Source of the DNA: Gracilaria vermiculophylla | Lineage: Eukaryota; Rhodophyta; Florideophyceae; Gracilariales; Gracilariaceae | NCBI GenBank assembly: GCA_019155205.2 | Contig: JAHNZQ020003150.1 | Coordinates: 2,393,274 to 2,457,273, forward strand | DNA: 64,000 nucleotides | Direction of reading: 5' to 3' | Shown: one piece after another, positions 10,780-20,900 of the stretch | Position numbering within the stretch: position 1 is the stretch's first letter | Layout: each line of letters begins with the position of its first letter | Translations under genes and position numbers: made by a program | Notes under the pieces: model-generated | What the model saw: the letters and a program-made list of their open reading frames with translations, nothing else | The model's database searches: none | Told to the model about the DNA's origin: nothing

Positions 10780-11045
10780 GGGGGATGATGTACGGAGCTA
10801 CTCTTAATGGCCACAACGCTGCCTTTCATCTCGACCCTGGCGCTATTCACCACTTTCTCTCCCCTGCTGCCGTCATATTGTGTAATCTCTCTTTGGAACC
10901 CTAGCGCTTCTGCCAAACGGAACTCGGAGACAGCTCCACCACCACGATTTTGGCGAAAGCAGAAGCAATTATGTCTATGAAAGATTGCTGCGCATCAATA
11001 ACAGCGTATGTAATCAAGATGAAGTAGTACAGTAATAACCTACTC
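10780..11045 (+). pseudogene. Chromovirus A1 aspartic protease region
   Basis: In the frame starting at 10638, MMYGATLNGHNAAFHLDPGA matches the start of a retropepsin, with the active-site triplet reading D-P-G where D-T-G or D-S-G is usual. The frame stops at 10902-10904. Copy A2 also has D-P-G (HLDPGASHAF at about 40650), so the substitution predates the two copies or is shared by descent. Confidence 0.7.
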
Positions 11046-12198
11046 TTGATCTCAGTAGGCCGTCAGTGGCTCCGTCAGACACTACCAACCATCGATTGGT
11101 CGTCACACTCGCTCTCCATCAAGCGCACCGATGGATTGAGCTTCACCATACATCCTCGTCGCTCCGCATCCCCTAGCATGCGGTCAAACACGGAAACGAT
11201 ACCGATGATATCCTTCAACGGACTCCGCAGGTTGGCCAAGAAGCGATCCTGCGAACTATACGCTATTCGACTAAGCTCGGCTTCCTTCGTCAACTGCCAT
11301 CCCGATCTAACGGAAGTTGTTGACGAGTTTCAAGATGTTTTTCGGGAAGAGCTCCCCGATACTCTGCCGCCATCTCGCGAGTTCAATATTGAAATCAACC
11401 TTAGGAGCGATGAACCACTCCCTGTGCGACCCGTCATTCGGCTCTCTGCACAGGAACTTCTCGTTCTCCGTAACACAATGGATGCCCTACTCCGAAAGGG
11501 CCTCATTCGTCCTTCAGCATCCCCTTACGGAGCACCCGTCATCTTCGTGAAAACGAAATCCGGCGAGCTCCGTATGGTCTGCGACTATCGCAGCCTCAAC
11601 CGCATAACAATCGCGGACTCCCCTCCTTATCCCCTCATCGATGAAGCTTTGGATCAAATGCCGGGCGCGAAGGTCTTCTCTTAGATCGAGTTAATGGGCG
11701 CCTATTACCAAATGCGCATCAAGGAGAGTGACTGCCATAAGACAGCCATAAGGACCCGATTTGGATCTTTCGAGTGGCGCGTCCTGTGCTTTGGACTCAC
11801 CCACGCGCCAGCCACCTTCTCACGACTGATCACCTCCGTCCTACGTCACTTGAATGGCCATTGTCTTGTACTGTATCTGGATGATATTCTCGTCTATAGT
11901 CGTTCACTGGAGTAGCACAAGTTGCATTTGCGTGCCGTCCTCGCGGCACTTCGCAAAAATCAGCTGTTCGCAAAATTGAGCAAATGTGCTTTTGGTGTTC
12001 GCGAAGTGGACATCCTTGGCTTTAGAATATCTGCCAAGGGCATCGACCCGCAGGACCATCTTTTCACTGCGGATCGCAACAGGCCAACACCCCGAAATAT
12101 CCGGCATGTGCAGCAGTTTCTTGGCCTCGCCAACTTCTATCGGCGTTTTGTCAAAGGCTATGCACACATACTCCGCCTAATCCCATATCTACTGCGCT
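11046..12198 (+). pseudogene. Chromovirus A1 reverse transcriptase (stops)
   Basis: Gypsy RT in order: EFQDVFREELPDTLPP, FNIEINL, KGLIRPSASPYGAPV, LRMVCDYRSLN, PPYPLIDEALDQ, then a TAG at 11682-11684. The same frame goes on with LMGAYYQMRI, RTRFGSFEWRVLCFGL, APATFSRLI and LYLDDILVYS, an intact catalytic box near 11871. A TAG follows at 11913-11915, then LSKCAFG, DILGF and IRHVQQFLGLANFYRRFVKG. It breaks at the solo LTR. Three stops make it inactive. Confidence 0.92.
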
Positions 12199-12459
12199 TG
12201 TGGTACAGCGAATACTCGCGTACAGTACTGTGCCCAACAATGGAATAATATGCGCGCAACACCCAAGCGGGGACAAAGGAACACGCAACGGACGTTAACA
12301 ACGGGCTGCGAGACAGGCGCAGAGCACCGGTAGCGGCTGTAGAGTGACCCTTCTGGGAGCTAGAACTAGAAAGTAGGCTTAGGCTCTAGGGGGTGCTTGC
12401 GGTTTACCACGGTGAAGCTGGTCATCTGGGAGGTGCCTAAGTGCACCCCGGCGGCGACC

Positions 12460-12527
12460 GCTACGTGTCGAAAAATAATAAACTGTCCCTCTACCAAGGG
12501 CCCCTGCACTGCGTGCATGCGCACTCA
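12460..12527 (+). repeat. 68-bp sequence duplicated on both sides of the gap (left copy)
   Basis: Starts GCTACGTGTCGAAAAATAAT and ends GCGCACTCA at the first N. An identical 68-bp block starts right after the gap at 12628-12695. This is either a real tandem repeat that stopped the assembler or the same contig end placed twice. Confidence 0.9.
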
Positions 12528-12627
12528 NNNNNNNNNNNNNNNNNNNNNNNNNNNNNNNNNNNNNNNNNNNNNNNNNNNNNNNNNNNNNNNNNNNNNNNNN
12601 NNNNNNNNNNNNNNNNNNNNNNNNNNN
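12528..12627. other. Assembly gap, 100 N
   Basis: Exactly 100 N, the same as the other three gaps, so the length is a placeholder. See the duplicated flank. Confidence 0.98.
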
Positions 12628-12798
12628 GCTACGTGTCGAAAAATAATAAACTGTCCCTCTACCAAGGGCCCCTGCACTGCGTGCATGCGCACTCAGCACA
12701 GCACCTACACGTGGCCCACTAGGGAGGGGCACCTACCGCACTATACACTACTATCCGCTACTATGCATACCCATAGGGGCGATTTCCATTATGCTACA

Positions 12799-13618
12799 GC
12801 GCTCACGCATTTTCTCATGGGGCTGAGAGCAAGCCAATGCCTTCATTATCATTAAAGACTCTTTGACATCAGCGCCAATTCTGGAACACGCGAAGGCCTT
12901 TAAAGAGTTTTTTTTGGCTATCGACGCTTCCCAATTCGCCGTCGGTGCCACGTTTTCGCAGACGGAGCATCCCATCGCATTCTTATCCCACCGCCTCTCA
13001 CCCACTGAGACTCGTTGGGATACCGGCGATCAGGAACTCCTTGCGGCAATGATTGCACTCCGCACGTGGAGCCCTTATCTCCGCGGACAGCACTTCACGC
13101 TCTTGACGGATCACGATCCGATCACGTACCTCCAGAAAAAACCCAAGCTGTCCGGTCGCCAGTTTCGCAAATTGGACGAGATCCAGGCATTCTCCTTCGA
13201 CATTGAGCATAGCGTTGGGACCAAGAATGTCGCCCCCAATGTCCTTAGCCGCCGTCCTGACCACGAACCCCCGCGTCTGTGCGCTCTCATGGCACAGATC
13301 GACGGCCTCCAGAACCGTGTACGGGCTGCGTATGATGCGGATGCTCTTGATACAAAACTACCCAACTCCGAAACTTCTCCCGACCAATCCACCACACGCC
13401 TTCCGAACAACTTCAACTTCAATGACGGAGTCATCTACTGGACTAGCACTCTCGCAGCACGCATGTACATCCCCGAACGGCCATTGCGCCCGGAGCTAAT
13501 GCAGCATTTTCATGGATTCGGGCATCTCGGAGCTGATAATACGTATCGCACAGTTATGCGCCACGCGTATTGGCCCCAGATGTACCGGGATATCCTTAAT
13601 TTCGTGCGCAAATACTGA
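12799..13618 (+). pseudogene. Chromovirus A1 RNase H and integrase zinc-binding domain
   Basis: After the insert the frame gives TSAPILEHAKAFKEFFLAID, an RNase H with FLAIDASQFAVGATFSQ, HPIAFLSHRLSPTETRW, GDQELLA and LLTDHDPI, in which the catalytic acidic residues are all present. The tether follows (HSVGTKNVAPNVLSRRPD), then the integrase HHCC domain (MQHFHGFGHLGADNTYR and WPQMYRDILNFVRKY). The first Cys of the zinc pair is replaced by a stop context at 13616-13618 (TGA). The frame is otherwise open for 251 codons, the best kept part of this element. Confidence 0.92.
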
Positions 13619-14587
13619 TCATGTCAGGTAAACAAAACACCCAACGTGGCTCCGCCAGGACGCCTACAGCCACTTCCGATCCCTCAACGATGTTGGGACA
13701 TCATCTCCTTCGATTTCTTCACGGAGCTCACCCGCAACAGGAACGGTCAGGATGCCATCCTGGTGATTGTGGAAAAACTCTCAAAGCGAGCCCTTTTCAT
13801 CTCAACCTCCAAGGCCACATCTGCGCAGGAGACTTTTGGGCTCTTCGACATACAGTTGTTTTCTAAGTATGGAACACGATCCATGATGATGTCAGACCGC
13901 GACCCCAAGGTCACTTCCCACTTTTGGCGATCCCTAACGCGGCTGTTGCGTATCTGGAACAATACCTCGACCGCTGACCACCCTCAGACAGATGGACAGT
14001 CCGAAAATCTAATCCGGACGCTCTCATCGATGTTACGTTCCTCCATACAAGCAGCGCCAGCAGATTTGCACCTCGCCCTTCCAGCACTGGAGTTTGAATA
14101 CAACTCCTCCCGTCATGGCAGCACCCGTCTTTCCCCTTTCGAAGTCAGTCTTGGCTACATCACGCACTCGCCGGCAACCCGCGCTCTGGACAACACTATA
14201 GCGCAAGCTGCAGCCGACTACGATTCTCGGCGCCAGGTGATCACAGCCCTGGCTCGCGACAACTTAGCCATCGCTGTCACCCGACAGACACATTACGCCG
14301 ACCGCCATCGCTCCGAACTACACCTGGAACAGGACGCCCTCGTCCTTCTGCGTGCCAACTGCCTAACGACAGCGCTACGAGCCACAATCCCACGAAAGTG
14401 GCAGCCCCGCTTCATTGGACAATTTCGCGTCCTCTGGAAACTGGGACCAGTCACGTATCGCCTTGAGCTCCCACCTACTATGCGCAGCGCGCACGACGTG
14501 TACCACATATCAAAGCAGCGCCGCTTTTATGGAGAGCCATCAGGCCCTCTTGATACCATTATCAATAATGACGGCGTTGTAGAATAG
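13619..14587 (+). pseudogene. Chromovirus A1 integrase core and C-terminal domain
   Basis: Open frame from 13646. The integrase inserts element DNA into the host. The triad is visible: Asp in WDIISFDFFTEL, Asp in MMSDRDPKVTSHFW, Glu in HPQTDGQSENLIR. The C-terminal SH3-like part has WQPRFIGQFRVL, TYRLELPP and HDVYHISKQRRFY, typical of chromoviruses. It ends at a TAG (14585-14587) where copy A2 has CAG, and the chromodomain follows in the same frame. Apart from the separate frame break at 13616 the core looks catalytically complete. Confidence 0.92.
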
Positions 14588-14752
14588 GAAGTGGAACGTA
14601 TTCTGGACAAGCGACGCGCCAATTGGTGCGTTTACTACCTCACGCAGTTCTGCGGCGATCGCGAATCCGATGCCATTTGCCTACCATGCGCGGCGCTTAG
14701 GAACTGTTGTGTGAAAGTCACAGAATTCAACCTGCAGCAGAAGCCTCACTGA
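14588..14752 (+). pseudogene. Chromodomain of chromovirus A1, behind a nonsense codon
   Basis: In frame after the TAG at 14585-14587: EVERILDKRRANWCVYYLTQ followed by FCGDRESDAI and a short tail to TGA at 14750-14752. EVE.ILD.R is the start of retrotransposon chromodomains, which bind modified histone H3 and steer integration to heterochromatin. The second aromatic and the Trp-Glu-Pro part are poorly kept. Copies A2 (49627 onward) and A4 (about 24310-24400, minus) show the same domain. Confidence 0.75.
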
Positions 14753-14780
14753 GGACAGTTTCGTCCAAAAGAGAGGCGAG

Positions 14781-15132
14781 TGTAACGAACCCAGCCATAT
14801 ATCCCAGCGACTCAAGCGAGTCGTGCTTCAAACTGCAAGCCATGTCCCTGCACGTCGCCACGCGGCGCACAAGAACATTGCAGTTTGTCATCACGACGCT
14901 TGGTTCAAGCCACTTCGCAACATTGCGTCGTGTGCTTCAAGCACTTCAAGCTCGCATCGCATAGTTCAAACGCACGACGACATAAAGCCGTGAGCTATGA
15001 ATGTACAAGTAGATAAAGTAGAAGGTAAAACGCTTAGCGTCTAGTTTTAAGAATCACTATAAAACACAGCCAGACCCACCCTGGAGAAGAGCATGGGCCT
15101 GGCCAGACTTCTTCCAACTCTCCTGTGTTACA
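14781..15132 (+). repeat. Chromovirus A1 3' LTR
   Basis: 352 bp, starting TGTAACGAAC just after a purine-rich tract (AAAAGAGAGGCGAG) and ending CTGTGTTACA. The ends TGTAAC/GTTACA are inverted repeats. Related LTRs at 38531-38890 and 49830-50190 share the blocks ggttcaagcc, cgcgtcgt-like, aacgcttagcgtctagttt and acacagccagac. Confidence 0.9.
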
Positions 15133-15276
15133 TGCTGGCCCGGAAAATATGCCCGAAAAGGGTCTGCGATGTGCTTTGAATGTCCACCTGGAATGGTCTA
15201 CCGAGCGGAAATTGACGAATGCGGACCTTGCAAAGCAAGCAAAAGGTATGACACAATAAGCGCAAAATGCGTGTAA
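15133..15276 (+). pseudogene. Tail of a cysteine-rich protein gene cut by the LTR
   Basis: The 47 codons directly after the LTR, ending in TAA, read CWPGKYARKGSAMCFECPPG and then MVYRAEIDECGPCKASKRYD plus a short tail. Six Cys in 47 residues, arranged as two C-x2-C pairs about 16 residues apart, with PG turns, resemble GCC2/GCC3 or TNFR/ephrin-receptor-like repeats of extracellular proteins. The open frame begins exactly at the LTR edge, so chromovirus A1 appears to have inserted in, or recombined into, this gene. No upstream part was found beyond the element. Confidence 0.6.
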
Positions 15277-16305
15277 GCGGTGGATAGTGGCACAGAAGAT
15301 TTAAACAAAACAGAGACAGAAAAACGTTTTCTCGGCGACCAAATAACTACTCAAAGAAATTGAAACTTACTTGGTCTTAAAAAATATATATATATATATA
15401 TATAGATATATGCATATATCTTAAGGTAGTACATATTGGTCTTGATCTGCAAAAGAGTTTCAATGCATACATCAAAATCAAATTAAAAACAAATGGTTAA
15501 CAGATGAGTATCAAAGACCTTTTTTTTCGCCCACAATTTTTGCAACTGATTTGTACGGATTTTTCTCTAGTATTTGATTTTGATTTATGTTTATACGTCC
15601 AATGTTTATCGAGAGAACTTTACGAAAAAAATCTCCATTCATGCTCTGACGAACGTATTTTGCCTACGTTTTCTTTGCTCTGGTTTTTTGAAATTTCATA
15701 AAATCTCAACAGCACTTCTCGGTTATTAATATAATTCTTCTAACATGTAATGAGCAAATGAGAAAAGAAAAACCAACGACAGAACGCTCTAGTATCGACT
15801 TAATTCCTATTAATGAAAAAAAAGTATAATTTGTCACCTTTATCCAAAAGAATGTATGAATGCAATTAGAACGAAAGACTTACCTTCATATCTGGAAATT
15901 TTAGAAAACTTAAATACCGCTTTCCTGCTTGAAAGGTTAGGGGTTTAATTTTCTGTTTAATCCTTTAGTCCTGTACAAAACAATAATTGATAGGGCTATA
16001 CGTAAGAAAACAAAAAATACTCCTTTTGATGGTCAATGAAGGGCTTTGGAAACAAATAAAAAGAAAGAGATCATTGACAAGGAACGATTCAATTCGAGTA
16101 GATATTAACCCGCACATCTTTACGTCCGAAGATTCCAAAAATCTTAAGAGAAAGAAAATATTCTGGTTTCTGGAATCACCACACATCCAAAGATATATTG
16201 ATATTTTAAAAACAAAGGAATTTTAATAACTATTTTCTATCTCAAAGCAATGCAGAATTTCGCCGATTACTTGTTGGATTCTAATCGCCTATGCATCACA
16301 GCAGC
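15277..16305. other. AT-rich spacer with a TA microsatellite
   Basis: Contains a pure TA run at about 15386-15404 followed by gatatatgcatatatc. No ORF with protein-like features; the 73-79-codon ORFs near 15965-16226 are compositional. No element ends were seen. Confidence 0.5.
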
Positions 16306-17850
16306 TCAGGCGCTGCATTTCCGCGAATCAGGGGCGACGCAGGAGTCGTACAGGTATTCTAGAGTGTCGTACGTGTAAACGGTGTTTGATGGCGTACTCA
16401 TCTCAATGATGTTTCTAGCGGTATAAGGCTCAGTGCTGCACGTTTCGCCAAAGAGGTTGGACATTGGATATCCGGAGTTGATGATGTCATCGAGCAGAGT
16501 GCCGGGAATCCAGGCGTTTGCGTACGGCTCATACTGCGGAAACATGGTACTCTTCACCAGCCCGCATTGCATGAGGTGGTAGATGTTGTACGGGCCCGAA
16601 AAGGAGGCTCTTGCATAAGTGGGCACTTTCTGATCACGTGGGTATTTCCACCACTCTCTCTCAAGATACTGAGTGTTGGCCATCCACGTCATGTGGTTGC
16701 GGTCCACATCAGCGTGATAGCTAAAGAAAATGGGATCATTCGGCGAAGTCGCCGGATCCCTGATGTCACCGGCTAGCTTGACATGTACTTGTGAATGGTG
16801 GGAATTGACTCTTCTCAGAACGCCGTCTGTATCGAAGTAAAACCCTTGCTGAGAACATTCAGTAGGCTCCGTGGCGAGATACGCCAGCGTCTTGATTTTG
16901 ATTTGATCATCACCTGGAATTTCTGAAACATCTATCCCGGGAAAGAAGCAGCTGCTTCGCTCCATCTCGATGCACCTCTGCCATTGATCAAAAGAGCGAA
17001 TAAGAGTGGAGTTGGTGCAAGTGTTGAAGTCTTTTTCGGTAAACAGCAATTCTCGTGTGCCGTCTATGAGCGGAAATTGCTCATAGTCCCTGACGGCGTA
17101 CGGCGAGCACTCGTCAAAGTTGCGCAAAAATGTGTCAAACACGTCATTTTCAGCGTCACACACACAACTTGCCTTTCCGCAACACCGACGGCAGATTGAC
17201 GCAGGCTCAAAACGCACCCAATCTTCTTGCAAACAGCGAAGGTTAGAATTTGACTTTGACCCATGCCGCGAAGCATTGTACTTAATGATCGGAAAGTAAG
17301 GGAAAAGGCCATCAGTCACCGCAAAACGCTGTTGCGGATCTCCTCGGAATGAACCAAAGAACGAATCCGAAAATATGTGATTTTGCGGATCATCACGGAA
17401 TTTTCCCTCTGAAGCGTCGAAAGCAACATTCCAATATGGCATGGCTCCGATGTCTGGATCGATCGCTATCAGGGAGTTTTCAAAAAGGAGAAGCATTGAG
17501 CGATGAAAGACGATGAATACAGGCCCAAAATGACCTTGATCACAGCGAGGGTCCAAATTAGCACAGGCATGCAGAAGAACGAGCTCCTCGTATGTTATGA
17601 AATCAGGGCCGTACTGACTACGGCCTTCCTCGAGAGTGAGATTGCGCATGAGCCACATGGCGGAAGCCACGCGTTGACGAGCTTCCGGCGATAAGGTGCG
17701 CCATTCTCTGCGAATACGTGGTTTTCCAGACGGGGGGCATGTGATGGTAGCTGTTGCCAAAACATAGGGAAGAAAACAGATGAGCAAGGGAAAGCAAAAG
17801 CGCCAATATCCATGATGAGCGGGTCCGCTTCGCATTTTAGACAAGAACAA
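16306..17850 (-). CDS. Secreted tyrosinase (type-3 copper protein)
   Basis: An uninterrupted 514-codon gene. Tyrosinases use a dinuclear copper centre to hydroxylate phenols and oxidise catechols to quinones. A signal peptide is likely (basic start, hydrophobic FPLLICFLPYVLATA at residues 20-34). CuA ligands are H94 (LLHAC), H107 (QGHFG) and H116 (FIVFHR). CuB ligands are H352 and H356 (HHSQVH) and H379 (SPNDPIFFSYHADVDR, a hallmark box), so all six expected histidines are present. A Cys-rich insert lies at about residues 206-248 (CRRCCGKASCVC). The Met at 17850 is chosen because it precedes the hydrophobic core. A TATTTATA box lies about 65 bp upstream on this strand. There are no introns. 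Substrate and role (pigment, wall cross-linking, defence) cannot be read from sequence. Confidence 0.95.
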   Translation of the reverse strand: MFLSKMRSGPAHHGYWRFCFPLLICFLPYVLATATITCPPSGKPRIRREWRTLSPEARQRVASAMWLMRNLTLEEGRSQYGPDFITYEELVLLHACANLDPRCDQGHFGPVFIVFHRSMLLLFENSLIAIDPDIGAMPYWNVAFDASEGKFRDDPQNHIFSDSFFGSFRGDPQQRFAVTDGLFPYFPIIKYNASRHGSKSNSNLRCLQEDWVRFEPASICRRCCGKASCVCDAENDVFDTFLRNFDECSPYAVRDYEQFPLIDGTRELLFTEKDFNTCTNSTLIRSFDQWQRCIEMERSSCFFPGIDVSEIPGDDQIKIKTLAYLATEPTECSQQGFYFDTDGVLRRVNSHHSQVHVKLAGDIRDPATSPNDPIFFSYHADVDRNHMTWMANTQYLEREWWKYPRDQKVPTYARASFSGPYNIYHLMQCGLVKSTMFPQYEPYANAWIPGTLLDDIINSGYPMSNLFGETCSTEPYTARNIIEMSTPSNTVYTYDTLEYLYDSCVAPDSRKCSA

Positions 17851-17911
17851 TGATTATGATAAACAGATTTGGTGCTGAAGACGATGTAGTGGTACCGTCA
17901 TCAGCGGGGAG

Positions 17912-17919
17912 TATAAATA
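17912..17919 (-). promoter_or_regulatory. TATA-like box upstream of tyrosinase
   Basis: Reads TATTTATA on the minus strand, 62-69 bp before the ATG. A weak variant, supported by position only. Confidence 0.4.
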
Positions 17920-20900
17920 GAAATTCGGGCGAGATTGAAACGGTAGAAGCCGAAGAACATCCATGTCGTCCAGAGCGTGGCACTTCTGATGCACGACAAA
18001 CATTTGTTCTATGACAGCTCAATCGATGTCATTGGCCGAATGAGATGCTAACGAACAGGAGATTGAAGAGAGTCATCACAAGCGATGACTTGAACTTGCG
18101 ATGCATACATGTGGTGCAATCTTATTGGATACGATGTTTTCTACGACTCGACATCGTGGCAAGCCTTCATACATCAGTTTCTGTCCCGGAAGTGAGCTTT
18201 TGGTGAAGTACGCTTCAGAGTACGACCTTTCAATGTAGACTACTTGGGACTCGTGAAAAAGTTCAATGGATCGTATAATGCCCTTATAAAGTACTTCACA
18301 GTGTCGTTCTATTGCTGAATGCATTCAGCAAGATACATTAAGTTCTTTGTCTTACGCGAAAAAAAATTACAGGAGCAATTGCTACAGGCCCCTTTCGAAT
18401 CTTTATGCTCGAATCTTGATAAAGTTTCGAAAGAGCAGTCAACGATTGACAAAATATGCACTTTGTCTTCCATGTTTTCTATTATGCTATGGAGGTGCAA
18501 TTAGTATATTTTCCAAACAAGTACATAAAGGCTGGGTTCGTTTTCGAATCAAATGCTATGTCATGCAACGTACATACATGGATTAAAAAATATAAATATA
18601 TATGTATTGTTTTATATATTCTCATTTCGAATCATAGCAACAACATGAAAACAAAAAACAATGTTACTATCAGTACTTTGAACATAAACATCATAGTGCG
18701 TTCATTCTCTCTTCATCAGACCGTATTTGATAAAATGTTGCCTGTTACAGTCTATCACGCTTCTCTATTATGTTTTTGAGCAAGGGTATGCTTATTTGCC
18801 GTCTGCTATTTAATTACAAATACATAATACTCTAACTCAAGGATAATGTTCAGCACCTGTAATTAATATTGAATCCCTAACGATGAGGGCGTAATGGGTT
18901 AATTATCACTGACACTGAATGTCATGGAATACATTATGAATTGTGCAACGTAATAAAAGTTGATTTTTCATAGTTAAGTAGAAATCAAGTTGTACGTTAT
19001 GTCAAAAGGCTTTGTTTCTCGCCTTGTGCTCTCTGAACCGAAGCAAGGATTTTTTGTCATCAATCTTATCCTCAATCTTATTTTATTTTACATCTTTTTT
19101 TAATAAAATTGTTCAATATTAATATGTAGAATGAAAGAAGAGTAAATTTTCAATTACTAGCGTTTGTTCCTATTTTCTCTAAAATATTATATATATTTCT
19201 AGCTATTGATTATCTCAAGAGCGTCTTAATGTCGTGAACCCGATAGTCAGTAATTCAAAATATGCGTCGATTTAATAATGAACATGCTTTTCAGAGTAAC
19301 CATTTTTGAAATACTTTAGCTGGTTTACCAAACTGCCAACATTGGCAAGGGCAAATGAACATTTTTTTCAACCATTTTGCCAACACACGCACATGGACCA
19401 CGTGGGCAACGAACGGTGCTACATTCCGAGATCGTCGGGGAAGACGTGTCTTAGTCTAAGTAAAGTAGTACCCGAGCTGGAGCCCGAAAGAAAAACGGCT
19501 ATCTTAAGCCGCCCATAAAGTACCAAAGCCGCTTCGCAATCCGCTCAGTGCACCTTCAAGGCACATGGGACACAGAACGTCAGGACAGACAACCTTCAGA
19601 GCTGCCAGCCGCCGGGGCGCCTTGCAAAGCTTTCCACATGAAAAAAAAAAAACGTTTTGCGTCAAAAAACCGCAAACTATAAGACCAGCGCACACGTTTC
19701 AGAAAATGCTGGTCATTACTTTATGCGCCATTCATTCTATTTTGTACGCGACATGGCACAATCATTCGTCGAGCAAGTCGCACAAGACCCTGTTTGTAAG
19801 AAAACGCATTCTACAGGATTGCTGCGCAAGAGACCGTGCGCGCGACTACCTTGCTAGCTTTTATAAAAAAAATATACTCTCCAACAGATCTTTGGAGAAT
19901 ATTTCTTGTTGAATGTAGTAAATGTCGTAGTTAGCTATTTTTTTAATCTCTAATAGACTTTAAAAGAGACAAAAAAGCAATAAAAAGGTCTTTAAAATAA
20001 AGAAAAGTAAAACTAATGTCGAAAAAAGAAAAAAGGTCAATAAAAAATTGTTTGAGGAAAATAATATCAAATTTAGGAAAAATGTTTAAATGTAAAACAT
20101 GGGTCCAAAACATTTTGTTCACACTTAAAATTCATATCATGTCACCAACCGAGATGCACGGGGATCTGAATTCTTGGAGGTACTAATACAAGAGTACCGT
20201 TCATAACGCTGTCTAGCTTTTGTGCGCCGCGCTACAAAATCAATGTTTAAAAACTTGTAAAGTTCTATGACTGCAATTTAAACTAATTGCGATACTCATT
20301 CTGGACATGGGTGCGTTTAACAGACGGATACGCAGTATAGCACTTTGCAACAAACGAAAATCGCAAGCAAGTCAGACGCACAAACTGCGCCAAAGCATGT
20401 AGGAATACGACGCACGGCAGCACAGTTTACGACTGGCCGCGCAGTGCTCTACGAGCAAATGGCGATAACACGCCAAGCGCTACAAGCTAATGGCAGAAAA
20501 CACTATTTGCTTCAAGATTACGGCGGCAAGCGTTATAGGATATATAAATATGATAGTATGAAAAACCCATCACGTGTACTTTATTGATACACGAGAAAGA
20601 ACTTCCTACCCTTTTTCATCGTAGATTTGGGCTGTTTGAACTTTTCCCTATCGACCTTTATTACAAGAAATCAGTTCCTAGAAAATTTTTGTCATTTGGG
20701 TCTCTTTTTGAGACAATACAAGAAACATATGAAACTGAAAATTCAACCCTTTCATGAAACCACCAAGAGAAGACCAGATTATGATTTTCATTATGTTACC
20801 CTAGTGCTGAAAAAAAAATGCATGTTATATAGAAATTACATGAATTTAAAAAACTCGATTGTTACATCGGTCATGCATACACCGCAGCAGTCGCAAGCTC

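Larger units (their letters stand above)
12199..12798 (+). mobile_element. Solo LTR (family D) inserted in chromovirus A1
   Basis: Begins TGTGGTACAG and ends ATGCTACA, so the ends form a short inverted repeat, and it is flanked by the 5-bp target duplication GCGCT (12194-12198 and 12799-12803). Removing the insert and one GCGCT restores alignment with copy A2 at about 41995-42025 and the gypsy reading frame (TSAPILEHAKAF follows). It contains an AATAATAAA stretch and a 100-N gap flanked by a 68-bp duplicate. It carries no internal coding region, as expected after LTR-LTR recombination. Confidence 0.88.
9220..15132 (+). mobile_element. Ty3/gypsy chromovirus A1, 5' truncated
   Basis: Same family as A2 (38531-50190) and A4. 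Order: gag, protease, RT, RNase H, integrase, chromodomain, polypurine tract, 3' LTR. The left limit is where similarity to the A2 leader begins (cacgatctgtg region). The 5' LTR and about 330 bp of leader are missing. A solo LTR of another family sits in the RT/RNase H connection at 12199-12798. The 3' LTR ends inside a cysteine-rich gene fragment. Confidence 0.9.

Noticed and set aside
12397..12855. ORFs running through the N gap (also at 26516-26901 and 47314-47748)
   Set aside because: They exist only because N codons contain no stop; the real frames differ on both sides.
14900..14930. GGTTCAAGCC in the chromovirus LTR as a tRNA B box
   Set aside because: No A box at the right distance and no cloverleaf; the motif is part of the LTR family.
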